A DNA stretch of 64,000 nt from Phytophthora quininea (lineage: Eukaryota; Oomycota; Peronosporomycetes; Peronosporales; Peronosporaceae). The position numbers and the translations under genes are program-made. Below the pieces are notes generated by a model. It saw nothing but the letters and a program-made list of their open reading frames with translations. It was not told the origin of the DNA and ran no database searches. Location: assembly GCA_011947345.1 (NCBI GenBank), contig JAAVTG010000012.1, positions 62,001-126,000 on the forward strand, written 5' to 3'. The stretch's first letter is position 1. Each line of letters opens with the position of its first letter. Shown here piece by piece: positions 54,192 through 63,439 of this stretch.

Positions 54192-55847
54192 ATGACTCGG
54201 CTCAATCGTCTCAGTACGACGGAGCGGCTTTCGTCATGCTACATGATGGAAACAGGTTCTCCGAAATCTGCCAAGGACATGGAAGCTGGAGCTTTGCAAA
54301 AAGGAGGCACCGTCAACATCTTCAGTAGACAGCACATGGGCCTCGTCCTTCAATACGCTGCAGTGGGTCTCGTATTCGGCGTGCTGCCTTCGACGGTCTA
54401 CCCGTTCATGCAGACGTATCTCAACGCCAGCGGAGCACAGGTCATGACCGCCATGACGCTCATCCTGCTGCCGTGGACGTTCAAAGTGTTCTTCGGCACG
54501 CTTTCCGACTGCTTCCCCATCTGTGGGTATCGCCGTCGACCATATATGGTCATCGGATGGACGATCTGTGTGGGCTCGCTGTTGATCATGGCCTCGTGTA
54601 AAGCTGGTCAACCCTACTTTGAAGACCCGTTGGACCGTCAACTTTCCCCCAAAGACTACACCCCAGAAGTGGAGGCAAGACTGAACCGTGATGCACCGTC
54701 AAACGCTGGTCGCTACATGGCTCTAATGATGATGTCGGCTTTCGGGTATACCTTGGCGAGTGTCTGTGCCGATGGACTGGTCGTTGAAATGGCCCAACGA
54801 GAACCGCTGGCTGAAAGAGGAAGGACGCAATCCAAAGTATATACCCTCCAAATTCTCGCGATGACGCTGGGTAAAATCCTGACGGGGTTTGCGTTCAACG
54901 GCGTGGATTATGGTGGCTCGTTCAATTTTTCGCTGTCGTTCCCGCAGCTCATGTTGGTGCTTGCAGTGGTCACGGCTCCGATGATCCCCATGTCGTGGCT
55001 ATTTATCCAAGAATCAACAAAACCACCGATGGCTTTTACAAAATACGTGAACGGTCTGTGGCAATTCATCCAGAAGCGTGCCGTCTTCCAGTTCCTATTC
55101 TACGCTTTCTTCAGCGGCATATTCAACAGTTTCTCATGCACTGCAGGGACTCCAATCCAACTTTTCATAGTGAAAGTGACGCCAATCAACAACACCATCA
55201 GCGAGCTTATCGGTAGCCTTCTGTGCATGGGGATCTTTGCTCTTATCGGAGAATACGGTCTCGCTTGGAATTGGCGTGTGGTGACGGTAGCCACCGGGAT
55301 GCTAGTGGTCATTTTGGACGCTGTGTGTACGTTCACCACGGTCTGGGATGTGTTTCGAAGTCAGTGGTTTTGGCTCGGTATGCCCGTGGTGGCGGATATT
55401 CCCAACTACATCACTTACCTTATCGGGACTTTCGTGACGGTTGAGTTAGTCGGCGAAGGGCAAGAAGGGGCGATATTTGGACTGCTCACAACGATATCGA
55501 ACTTGTCATCTCCCTTTGCAACGACACTGACCCGAATTGTCGATAGTTCGTGGGATCTCAGCAACGAACGCGTACAGACCGACGACTACAGCGTTCGACG
55601 CGACATTACCGTGGCATATGTGCTGATGTACTTGATGACGGCCGTGTCGTGGCTGTTTCTATTCCTTTTGCCCAAACAGAAGCGAGAGACGCAGGAATTG
55701 AAGAAGTCGGGAGGCTCGAGTACATTGTGTGGAGGGTTGACGGTGGGATACCTGGCTATCGCGCTGGTCTGGTCGTTCACGACCAATATTTTGGCCATTT
55801 CGTCGAGTACAAGCTGTCTTGTTATCGCTGGAGGCGATGGCTGTTAA
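54192..55847 (+). CDS. BT1/FBT-family membrane transporter, intact
   Basis: 551 codons without interruption, the only fully intact transporter of the window. The hydrophilic N-terminus is about 45 residues long, then about twelve hydrophobic segments. Family signatures: LPWTFKVFFGTLSD with PICGYRRRPYMVIGW, ADGLVVEMAQREP, FAFNGVDYGGSFNFSLSFPQLM, WDVFRSQWFWLGMP and the tail SCLVIAGGDGC. A plasma- or organelle-membrane carrier of folate/pterin-like or other small solutes is the family expectation; the substrate is unproven. It is convergent with the next transporter, with about 100 bases between stops, the same arrangement as the pair at 5255/7153. Confidence 0.9.
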   Translation: MTRLNRLSTTERLSSCYMMETGSPKSAKDMEAGALQKGGTVNIFSRQHMGLVLQYAAVGLVFGVLPSTVYPFMQTYLNASGAQVMTAMTLILLPWTFKVFFGTLSDCFPICGYRRRPYMVIGWTICVGSLLIMASCKAGQPYFEDPLDRQLSPKDYTPEVEARLNRDAPSNAGRYMALMMMSAFGYTLASVCADGLVVEMAQREPLAERGRTQSKVYTLQILAMTLGKILTGFAFNGVDYGGSFNFSLSFPQLMLVLAVVTAPMIPMSWLFIQESTKPPMAFTKYVNGLWQFIQKRAVFQFLFYAFFSGIFNSFSCTAGTPIQLFIVKVTPINNTISELIGSLLCMGIFALIGEYGLAWNWRVVTVATGMLVVILDAVCTFTTVWDVFRSQWFWLGMPVVADIPNYITYLIGTFVTVELVGEGQEGAIFGLLTTISNLSSPFATTLTRIVDSSWDLSNERVQTDDYSVRRDITVAYVLMYLMTAVSWLFLFLLPKQKRETQELKKSGGSSTLCGGLTVGYLAIALVWSFTTNILAISSSTSCLVIAGGDGC

Positions 55848-55948
55848 GGAAGCTGTCTACAACTGTGAAGTACAGTAGTAGTAAAATATTTGTCATCTTG
55901 CATTGCTTTTGTTGATCGTTTCCTACTTGTATTGTACGTGCCAACAAT

Positions 55949-57597
55949 TCAGCAGCCTTTGCCGCCAGCGATCACGAGGCAGCTCGTACTAGGGATAATC
56001 GCCAGGACGTTGCACGCGATGGACCACACGAGCGCGAAGCTCAAATATGCAACAGTAAGAGCGCCACACAGTGAACTCGAACCGCCGGATCGCTTCAATT
56101 CCTGCACCTCCGTCTTCTGTCTCGGTAGGAGGAACAGGAACAGCCACGACACAATCGTCATGCCGTACATCAGCAGCATGGCTTTGGTGATATCCAGTCG
56201 CACAGAGTCGTCGTCGATCTGGATCCGCTCGTTGCTGAAGTCCCAATAACCATCGACGATTCGGGTCAATGTGGTCGCAAATGGATTCGCAATAGTGTTG
56301 ACACTGATCAGCAGGCCGAACATCGCTCCCTCTCGACCTTCGTCGATCAATTCCACAGCCACAAAGCTGCAGATGAGGTGATGAATGTAGAATGGGACGA
56401 TGATCACAATGGGGAGGCCGAGCCAGAACCACTGACTTCGAAACACATCCCAGATCGCGATGAACGCGAAGACACTGTCGAGAACTAGCACCAGAACGCC
56501 AATACTGACCGTGATCACTCGCCAATTCCATCCAAGGCCGTACTTGCCGATGATGACAAATGCGCTGAAGCACAACATGCTTCCGATCATGTCGCTCAGA
56601 GCGTTGTTGACGGCAGTGACCCCACCATGTAAAGCTGCACTGGAGTCATTGCAGTGAACGAGAAACTAGCAAAAATGCCGCTGAAAAATGAGTAAAAGAC
56701 GAACTGGTAGACTGCGCGGGTCTTCATGGCTTGCCAAAACTGGCCCACGTACTTTGAAAACGACACAGCAGGTTTGGATGTTTCTTCCACGAAGAACCAC
56801 GACACAGGAATAATCGGAGCAGCGCAGATAGCGAGCATCAGCATAAGCTGCGGGAAGGTGAGAGAGAACTCGAACGATCCGCCGTACTCCACTCCGTTGA
56901 AAGCAAAGCCCACAAGTGCTTGACCCAAAGCGCCAGTGAACACCAACGCTGCGTTCATCGTGGACTGCGTTCGCCCCCGTGTCTCCAATGGTTCTTGTTG
57001 CGCCACTTCCACCACCAAACCATCGACACTCACACTTGCCAACACATATCCACAAGCTGTAAACATCATCAGGAATACATAGCGACCAGCTTTCGAAGGA
57101 GCATCACGGTTCAGTCTCGCTTCAATTTCAGGCGTATAGTCCTTTGGTGAGACCAAACGGTCCGTCGGATTCACGAAGAACGGCTCGCCGACCTCCATGA
57201 ACGCCATCGTGAGAAGCATAGCAACAGAGATGGTCCAGCCGATAACCATGTAAGGCCGACGACGGTAGCCGAACATCGGGAAGCAGTCGGAGAGAGCTCC
57301 GAAAAACGCTCTAAAAGTCCATGGCAGGAGGATGAGCGTCGAAGCGGTGATCACTTGAGCCCCACTGGCGTTGAGATACACTTGGATGAACGGGTAGACC
57401 GTGGACGGCAATGCTCCAATAAAGAGACCCACCACCATGGCCTGAGCCACCAGACCGACGTGTTTCTTGCTAAAGACGTTGATCTCTCTTCCTTGCGCTG
57501 CATCCGCTTCCAAGTCCTTGGGTGTCTTGGGTGTGAACTCTTCTTTCACGTACGAAGACTCGCAGTGAGCAGCGCTGCTGGTGCGAAACCAATTCAT
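55949..57597 (-). CDS. BT1/FBT-family membrane transporter (one frame break)
   Basis: Minus-strand gene from ATG 57597 (MNWFRTSSAAHCESSYVKEEF) to the stop at 55949. From about codon 15 to the last codons it is almost base-for-base the gene at 20665-22311, while the first codons, the stop region and both flanks differ. One base is missing near 56625 (GGTGGGGTC against GGTGGGAGTC in the other copy), splitting the frame between MTPVQLYMVG and the rest. Full BT1 signatures are present as in the other copy. Its 5' end faces the ankyrin relic and NLP-D. Confidence 0.87.
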
Positions 57598-57982
57598 CCT
57601 ATACTAGCGTTGCCGTCGTCGAAGAAAGTCAAAAGTGCGTGAATAGCCGAGATCAAATCGTTCGTGATATGGTAGCTAGCAGCTGGGATTGAATACTCTG
57701 ATGCAACGGGAGAGCCCTCACGTCACACACGGTTATTACGTTACTCATGGAACCCCGTTAGTGGCGTAATACTACCCCACGTCACAATGACTGTATTGAC
57801 CTGATCCACTAGCTCGTTGAAGTTCTCCCGGTCGTCTCTGATGTCTCTGCGCTCTTCTACTGATCGACTAGTCCTCGGAAGTACCGCTACCGAAGTCAGA
57901 TTTTAGCCATGCGTTGACTCTCAGTTAGATCGATGTACATCGTGCAAGACACAAATCGGTCTGGATAGGGTCAACCCAAGCA
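57598..57982. other. Intergenic upstream of the minus-strand transporter
   Basis: About 385 bases; should contain the transporter's promoter. No clear initiator or repeat seen. Confidence 0.45.
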
Positions 57983-58535
57983 AGAAATGGTGCGTGGAAG
58001 GCTGCGTCCTCCTTCGAGGCCTCCGGGTGTCAAGCGACGTAGCAGCACCACGACTCCCACCCGCTGCAATTGTCCGCATTCTTCTACCCATGCGCTGGGC
58101 GCTAGAGATGTAGAGCGTCACTGATGGCACAAAGAGGGAAGGAGCTGCAGCACTGTCTTTAGATGCCCGCGGTTGCTCTGTTGTGTGCAGTTGCTTCTAC
58201 TGTACTACAGCTGAGGGTTTGCCGAGTGGCTTATCCCGATGGAATTTACGCCTGAACGAATTGCTCTGCTTGGTGGGTCGTTGTCGGTAAACTCCACGTG
58301 CCTGGACGTTCTGGAGAAAGACAAATACCGCAACCTGATCCGCGGTCGAAAACGGCGACACGAAGTCGTGAAGTGGCTGGAACAACAAAGGCGAAGAGTG
58401 AAACGGCAACGTACTGTTTGCGTCAGATCTGCACCTGTTTTGAGAGAGTTTGATGAAGTTTACAAGAGTATTGCTGTGGAAGGCGCTGTCATGACTAGGT
58501 TGGGAATGCAAATTTGCAGACGAGCAAATTATTAA
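57983..58535 (+). pseudogene. Ankyrin-repeat-type protein relic upstream of NLP-D
   Basis: It begins with codons for W-C-V-E-G-C (the family N-terminus) near 57990. It then continues in broken frames to PEFTPERIALLGGSLSVN, DKYRNLIRGRKRRHEVVKWLEQQRRRVKRQ and a tail matching the relic at 23469. It is part of the duplicated segment that carries the NLP gene. Confidence 0.55.
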
Positions 58536-58702
58536 GTTGAAAACAGTTCCTGCTTCCCAGGAAGGCCATGCTATGTGTTGGTGCTACGCAGGCACTGCTA
58601 ACAAACGGATCTCTGTATTGCGCCAAGGTATGCGCGTAGCTGCCGATCCCATCGACGATCCTTCATCAGCTTCGCCAAAGCTCAACCACGCTGCCTCGCT
58701 TG

Positions 58703-58715
58703 TCATTTCCAAACC
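58703..58715 (+). promoter_or_regulatory. Oomycete initiator-like element of NLP-D
   Basis: TCATTTCCAAACC, 19 bases before the ATG at 58735; same core as NLP-A, partial match to the oomycete initiator consensus. Confidence 0.5.
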
Positions 58716-58734
58716 GACTCCGCAGCAAGCAAGC

Positions 58735-59451
58735 ATGGGCCTCCTACGCTGCGTTCTTCTAGCGACCACCTTGACAGCAGCCGTCGTATCGATTCAAGCG
58801 GCAGTCATCGACTACGACCAAGTGCAGCCGTTCCCGGAGACGAAAGCCACAACGCAAGAGTCCAAGATGGCGTTGCAATTCAAGCCACAGCTCTACATCA
58901 GCCGTGGTTGCAACCCGTACCCCGCCGTCGACGAAGAAGGCAACGTCAGCGGTGGCAAAGGAAATCGGCTGCTGACTGGAGACACCTGCGCTGGTTCTCG
59001 CTACGGGTCTCAAGTGTACGGCCGCTCAACGGTGTACAAGGGCACTCAAATCTTTATGTACGCTTGGTACTTCCCGAGAGCGTATTCTAGACGCCATTCC
59101 TGGGAGCACGCGATCATCTGGTTAGATGAGGATAACTCGACGATTTCGGCGGTGTCGACGTCCCGGTCGTCGCCGTTGTTTACTCACTACACATACGCCC
59201 CGCCGAATTCGGACGAACTGGACGGTGATAGAGTCAAGCTTCGGTACTGGGCTAATAATCAAGGGCACAACCTCAAGACGACGTGGAGAAGTGGGCAGTC
59301 TCAGGACTTGGTCATGTGGAGTGAGATGACGGAGGCTGCCCAAAACGCACTGGCGACTGCGGACTTCGGCTGGGAGTGGAAGAGATCGTCCAAGGTGCCG
59401 TTCACCGACGGGAACTTCGAGACCAACCTCAAGAACGCCTACCCATGGTAG
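58735..59451 (+). CDS. NLP-D: secreted NPP1-domain protein, intact
   Basis: 238 residues from ATG 58735; the frame is open further upstream, but this ATG starts the signal peptide (residues 1-22) and aligns with NLP-A. NPP1 domain: N-terminal VQPFPET; type 1 disulfide cysteines C59 and C85; MYAWYFP at 108-114 inside the region corresponding to the plant-recognised peptide pattern; RRHSWEH at 119-125; C-terminal AYPW. In cytolytic NLPs the heptapeptide is GHRHDWE, whose Asp and Glu hold a metal ion. Here the Gly-His is lost and Asp is Ser, and the preceding loop is shortened. Known: changing that Asp abolishes cytolysis in studied NLPs. Inferred: secreted to the plant apoplast but probably not membrane-disrupting. 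Almost identical to NLP-E. Confidence 0.9.
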   Translation: MGLLRCVLLATTLTAAVVSIQAAVIDYDQVQPFPETKATTQESKMALQFKPQLYISRGCNPYPAVDEEGNVSGGKGNRLLTGDTCAGSRYGSQVYGRSTVYKGTQIFMYAWYFPRAYSRRHSWEHAIIWLDEDNSTISAVSTSRSSPLFTHYTYAPPNSDELDGDRVKLRYWANNQGHNLKTTWRSGQSQDLVMWSEMTEAAQNALATADFGWEWKRSSKVPFTDGNFETNLKNAYPW

Positions 59452-59543
59452 ATACTTTTTTGTTGCTAGAAACTTGGTTGAAAAACAATGCATTCCTGCT
59501 CATATCTAGATGTGGGATGGTGTCAAGAGCGCTCTACAATGTA

Positions 59544-61234
59544 CTACCTCTGTGCGGAAAATGATGAGCATTTTAAAAAAATGCGCAGCGCTCCGCCTCG
59601 TTTTTTGGGGAGTTATAAGCTTTGCAGAGGTGCTAGCATTTGCGTGTGAGCTGCACACAAATCTAAACATTCGTGGGCGTACATGCTCCGCCACGTTAGA
59701 AGTACTAGTAGTAAAACATATCAAACTCGGACGTCATTGACGTCTCACGAGCTGTTGCTTCAACTGTTGTAGTCCCGGGTAAGTCAGTAGGAGTTGTCCA
59801 TGCAAAAGGGAGAGCGCCGCAGCTGCCTCCTGTGCTTTGGCAAGCGTTAATCCGTCGCAAGACAGTGAAACAGGCAGATCACCAGCGCGTATCAGTTTAT
59901 CCTTGTGCAAATGTCCAAGACGATAGTTGTTGCGGCCTTCGTGCTTCAGTATCTGCTCCAATACGTGCTGCAGAGTAAGGAAGGTCTTGTTTAGCGAGAC
60001 AGCCGTCGATTCTTTGAACGAAAGGACCACCTCCTTGATAAGCTCATCTGGTGTTCGTGGTATCGTCTTGGACTGCAGAGACTGAATGCTGGCAAAGAAA
60101 CCCAAATCAAGGCAGTTCAGATCAGGGCTTTGAGCGGGCTGGTTTATAAGCTTGATCGTCCAGCCGGCAGAGCACCTCGCCGCCGCTACCTCGGGATCGT
60201 TCTCCAGGACATGAGGGCGCGCGTTGTCCTGCTGGATTTTTATCGTGGGGTATTTCTGCTCTTGTGGCCACTTGGCCTTGATGGCTGGGATGACGTCGTT
60301 AACCAGCATCTGACGAGACATCTCGCGTGTTATCGACACTGGACGCGTCTCTTCAACACCAGCCGGTCGATTGACACTCCGTCGCTGCATAATGTACGTC
60401 TCCACAACCGGCCAAATGCCGACTTTGCCGTCCCAACTGCCACGTGGACGCGCGACTGCACAGAGAAACATCACTTTAGTAATGTAGCGCTTGCTTTGAA
60501 CAGCCTGGACTGGAGGTTCTTCCATTGGGTATCCATCTTTCCCCGTGAGCACGTACACGCGCTGCCCGACCTTCTTCACGTAAAACCACTTCTCATCAAT
60601 GTGGACCACGTCGTACATTGCATCAAACTTGTAGGTTCCGTCTAGCTGAGGTGTCACACGATCCATGCAGAACTTAAGTCGCTCTAATCTATGCGAAGGC
60701 GTGAGCAGTGGACGAGTTTGCCTCAGCGCACGGCGTAAGTAGCCCTCCTTGATCAGCTGCTGCACGAGGTAGGAGCCCACACCAGACCCCTGTTGTACAG
60801 CGCGCTGGTTCTCACGGTCATTTACTGGCACTTCGGCGAGGCGCTTGCAGAGCGCCAAACGGTTTTTCTTCTTTCGCCCCCGAGCGTGCTTTCTCAACTT
60901 GACTACTGCAGCTACTCGCTCACCCATAGACCTGATACCCTGCTCCCAAATACGAGAAACAGCGCAGCGGTTTAGATTAAAGTAGGCGGCGGTCTGTCCG
61001 ATATCGCCGTGCCTAAGCACCCTCCGTTGCTACGAAGGAGCAGCATCTCCCACACTGCTTGGCGCTCTTCATCAGTGGCTTCCGATCTGCTCATTGCCGC
61101 TCCTCTTTGAAAATGAAGGGGAGAGGTCCAGCGGGAAGATTGGGCGGGAGATTCGAAATTCAAAACTGAGGGTATTGATTTTGAATAGGATGTAATTTGA
61201 TTGGAAATGCTCATCATTTTCCGCACGGAGGTAG
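59544..61234 (-). mobile_element. Plant-type mariner transposon (DD39D), complete
   Basis: A 1,691-bp element with 30-base terminal inverted repeats (59544-59573 and 61205-61234; CTACCTC then TGTGCGGAAAATGATGAGC) differing at one position. TA target duplications lie at 59542-59543 and 61235-61236. It carries one transposase gene on the minus strand. Near-identical ends and a transposase broken by at most one base suggest a recent, possibly active insertion. It separates NLP-D from the ankyrin relic preceding NLP-E. Confidence 0.93.
59734..61094 (-). CDS. Mariner-family transposase, DD39D type
   Basis: Cut-and-paste transposase. The likely ATG is at 61094 (MSRSEATDEERQAVWEMLL); one G missing in a G run near 61022 separates the first 24 codons from the rest, which continues LRHGDIGQTAAYFNLNRCAVSRIWEQG (helix-turn-helix). 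Catalytic triad: HIDEKWFY (first Asp), QQDNARPH (second Asp) and SPDLNCLDLGFF (third Asp). I count 39 residues between the second and third Asp. DD39D together with LDLGFFASIQSLQ is characteristic of plant-type mariner elements. Corrected length is about 453 residues, the normal size. Confidence 0.9.
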
Positions 61235-61251
61235 TAAATACTTGGTTATTG

Positions 61252-61722
61252 TATGATTCATCTGGAACATGTTGTGGATCACCTTGTGGACCGCTCCATC
61301 AGCACGAAGGGCTACGCGGACGCTGCGTTCCTCTTCGAGGCTCCGAGGCGGCAGTACCAGATCCTCCGCCCGCTGCAATTGTCCGCGTTCTTCTACGGCA
61401 CACCCTCGCCTTCGATGCTGTCACTCCGGAGACCATGACACGCAAAGTTAGCGAGTACCTAGACCAGACCCGTCTTGTGGGAAATAAGTACTGGGGGCAA
61501 ATAGCTGTGCTCAGTGGGTCTTCTCCGGTAAAGTTTCCGCGCTGGGCATTCCGGTTTGTGAAGGATGACAAATACCGCGCTATTATGCTCAAAGCTGCAG
61601 CTGAAAACGGTGACATTGAGGCCGTAGAATGGATCGAACAACAAAGGACATCCTACCGGTTGAGTCGGAACCCCACTCGAGCAAAGGCACTGATCAGTTC
61701 TCATTTTGGAAAGGTGGAGTGA
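61252..61722 (+). pseudogene. Ankyrin-repeat-type protein relic upstream of NLP-E
   Basis: Starts with LEHVVDHLVDRSIST-like sequence, then the family N-terminal block in another frame (RPLQLSAFFYGT). An open stretch follows with TPETMTRKVSEYLDQTRLVGNKYW and the repeat KYRAIMLKAAAENGDIEAVEWIEQQ ending at 61722. Third member of the ankyrin-plus-NLP segment in this half of the window. Confidence 0.55.
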
Positions 61723-61838
61723 TGACAGCGCTTGACGGCAAGAGTATACATATGACAAACTGAGGAAGTTTACGAGGACTCTGATGCGTCTGCGCGAAGC
61801 CGCCGATCCCAACGACGATCCTTTATCAGGTTGGCCAA

Positions 61839-62588
61839 ATGCCAACTAGTAGCCTAATCGACCCTGGAGCAATCAGCCACCTACGCTGCGTTCTTCTAGC
61901 GACCACCTTGACAGCAGCCGTCGTATCGATTCAAGCGACAGTCATCGACTACGACCAAGTGCAGCCATTCCCGGAGACGAAAGCCACAACGCAAGAGTCC
62001 AAGATGGCGTTGCAATTCAAGCCACAACTCTACATCAGCCGTGGTTGCAACCCGTACCCCGCCGTCGACGAAGAAGGCAACGTCAGCGGTGGCAAAGGAA
62101 ATCGGCTGCTGACTGGAGACACCTGCGCTGGTTCTCGCTACGGGTCTCAAGTGTACGGCCGCTCAACGGTGTACAAGGGCACTCAAATCTTTATGTACGC
62201 TTGGTACTTCCCGAGAGCGTATTCTAGACGCCATTCCTGGGAGCACGCGATCATCTGGTTAGATGAGGATAACTCGACGATTTCGGCGGTGTCGACGTCC
62301 CGGTCGTCGCCGTTGTTTACTCACTACACATACGCCCCGCCGAATTCGGACGAACTGGACGGCAAGAGCGTCCAGCTTCGGTACTGGGGTAATAATCAAG
62401 GGCACAACCTCAAGACGACGTGGAGAAGTGGGCAGTCTCAGGACTTGGTCATGTGGAGTGAGATGACGGAGGCTGCCCAAAACGCACTGGCGACTGCGGA
62501 CTTCGGCTGGGAGTGGAAGAGATCGTCCAAGGTGCCGTTCACCGACGGGAACTTCGAGACCAACCTCCACAACGCCTACCCATGGTAA
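61839..62588 (+). CDS. NLP-E: NPP1-domain protein with altered N-terminus
   Basis: 249 codons, uninterrupted. From CVLLATTLTAAVVSIQA onward it is nearly identical to NLP-D (differences include T for A after the signal peptide, and KSVQLRYWG for DRVKLRYWA). The ancestral ATG is lost (ATCAGCCAC replaces the ATG-containing start), and the frame now begins at an upstream ATG (61839) with MPTSSLIDPGAISH. The hydrophobic core of the signal peptide remains, with a longer N-region. The type 1 cysteines are retained and the heptapeptide is the same degenerate RRHSWEH. Secretion is still plausible but less certain than for NLP-D; the upstream initiator seen in the other copies is not obvious. Confidence 0.85.
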   Translation: MPTSSLIDPGAISHLRCVLLATTLTAAVVSIQATVIDYDQVQPFPETKATTQESKMALQFKPQLYISRGCNPYPAVDEEGNVSGGKGNRLLTGDTCAGSRYGSQVYGRSTVYKGTQIFMYAWYFPRAYSRRHSWEHAIIWLDEDNSTISAVSTSRSSPLFTHYTYAPPNSDELDGKSVQLRYWGNNQGHNLKTTWRSGQSQDLVMWSEMTEAAQNALATADFGWEWKRSSKVPFTDGNFETNLHNAYPW

Positions 62589-63439
62589 ACGCGTTGACCA
62601 TGCAGCGCTAATAATCTATAATATTTCCTTTGCAGCAAACTTATGATAACATCTAAGCTACTAACAGCATAAGTTTGTGGGGACCGCAGTGACAGGAAGA
62701 TGTTACGTTGCCGTCCTTAGTCAAAGCCAGCTGCTGCTCTCTATTCTGTCGTTGGGCATCCGCAACTGCGGCGGACTGCATCGGACAGCTTGTTCAGATA
62801 CGCCTGCAGTGTTGATGTAGCACTTCAAACCCGCTGACAGGGACGTCATGTCCGTATGGAAGACTTTCAACTTGATTCAACTGGATCAAGACATCAACAT
62901 CGCATCTGTCCTGGCAGAGATCCGAAGCAAGAGCATCTCGACTGCAACACACCAAGGCACCTCCGTAAACGAGCATGTCCACCAAGGTGCTTATGATCAA
63001 AGAGCCAGACGGCTGTGGAGCGGCGAACTCCAGGGCAATTGCGAGAATTCGTGCCAAACCCAACGCATAGCCGGCAGCGTCTAATCCTGCGATGGTCGAA
63101 AGTCTTGCGACCCACTCGATCCAAACTTTCGCGGCAAGATCTTACCGCAGCGAGAGCTCCATTTCGCGTTGCTTTGACGTTGGTAGACAGGTCGGCTTGG
63201 GTCCCGCAAGGTGATTACCGCGTGAACCGATTCCGGAGACCATCACCATCCTTTCAAGACGTGCAAGTCCTTGTTGCCATGCGGCAGGATCGGGACGGAT
63301 GGGACAGCTGACGTACGGCACATGGCACGGACTCTCACTGGCTCACGGCAGACTCCACTTCGTAGCATTCCCGCAGCGTTGGAATGCCACAACGTCTTGT
63401 CGCCACAGGCTCATAAGAGGTGGTCCTCAAGCTTTTGTG
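62589..63439. other. Intergenic with an unassigned minus-strand stretch
   Basis: About 850 bases. The minus strand at 62794-63063 encodes a hydrophobic piece (SGSLIISTLVDMLVYGGALVCC) followed by SGFEVLHQH; it could be a fragment of a membrane protein, but frames change on both sides and I do not recognise it. The last few hundred bases precede the START gene and may contain its 5' end. Confidence 0.4.
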
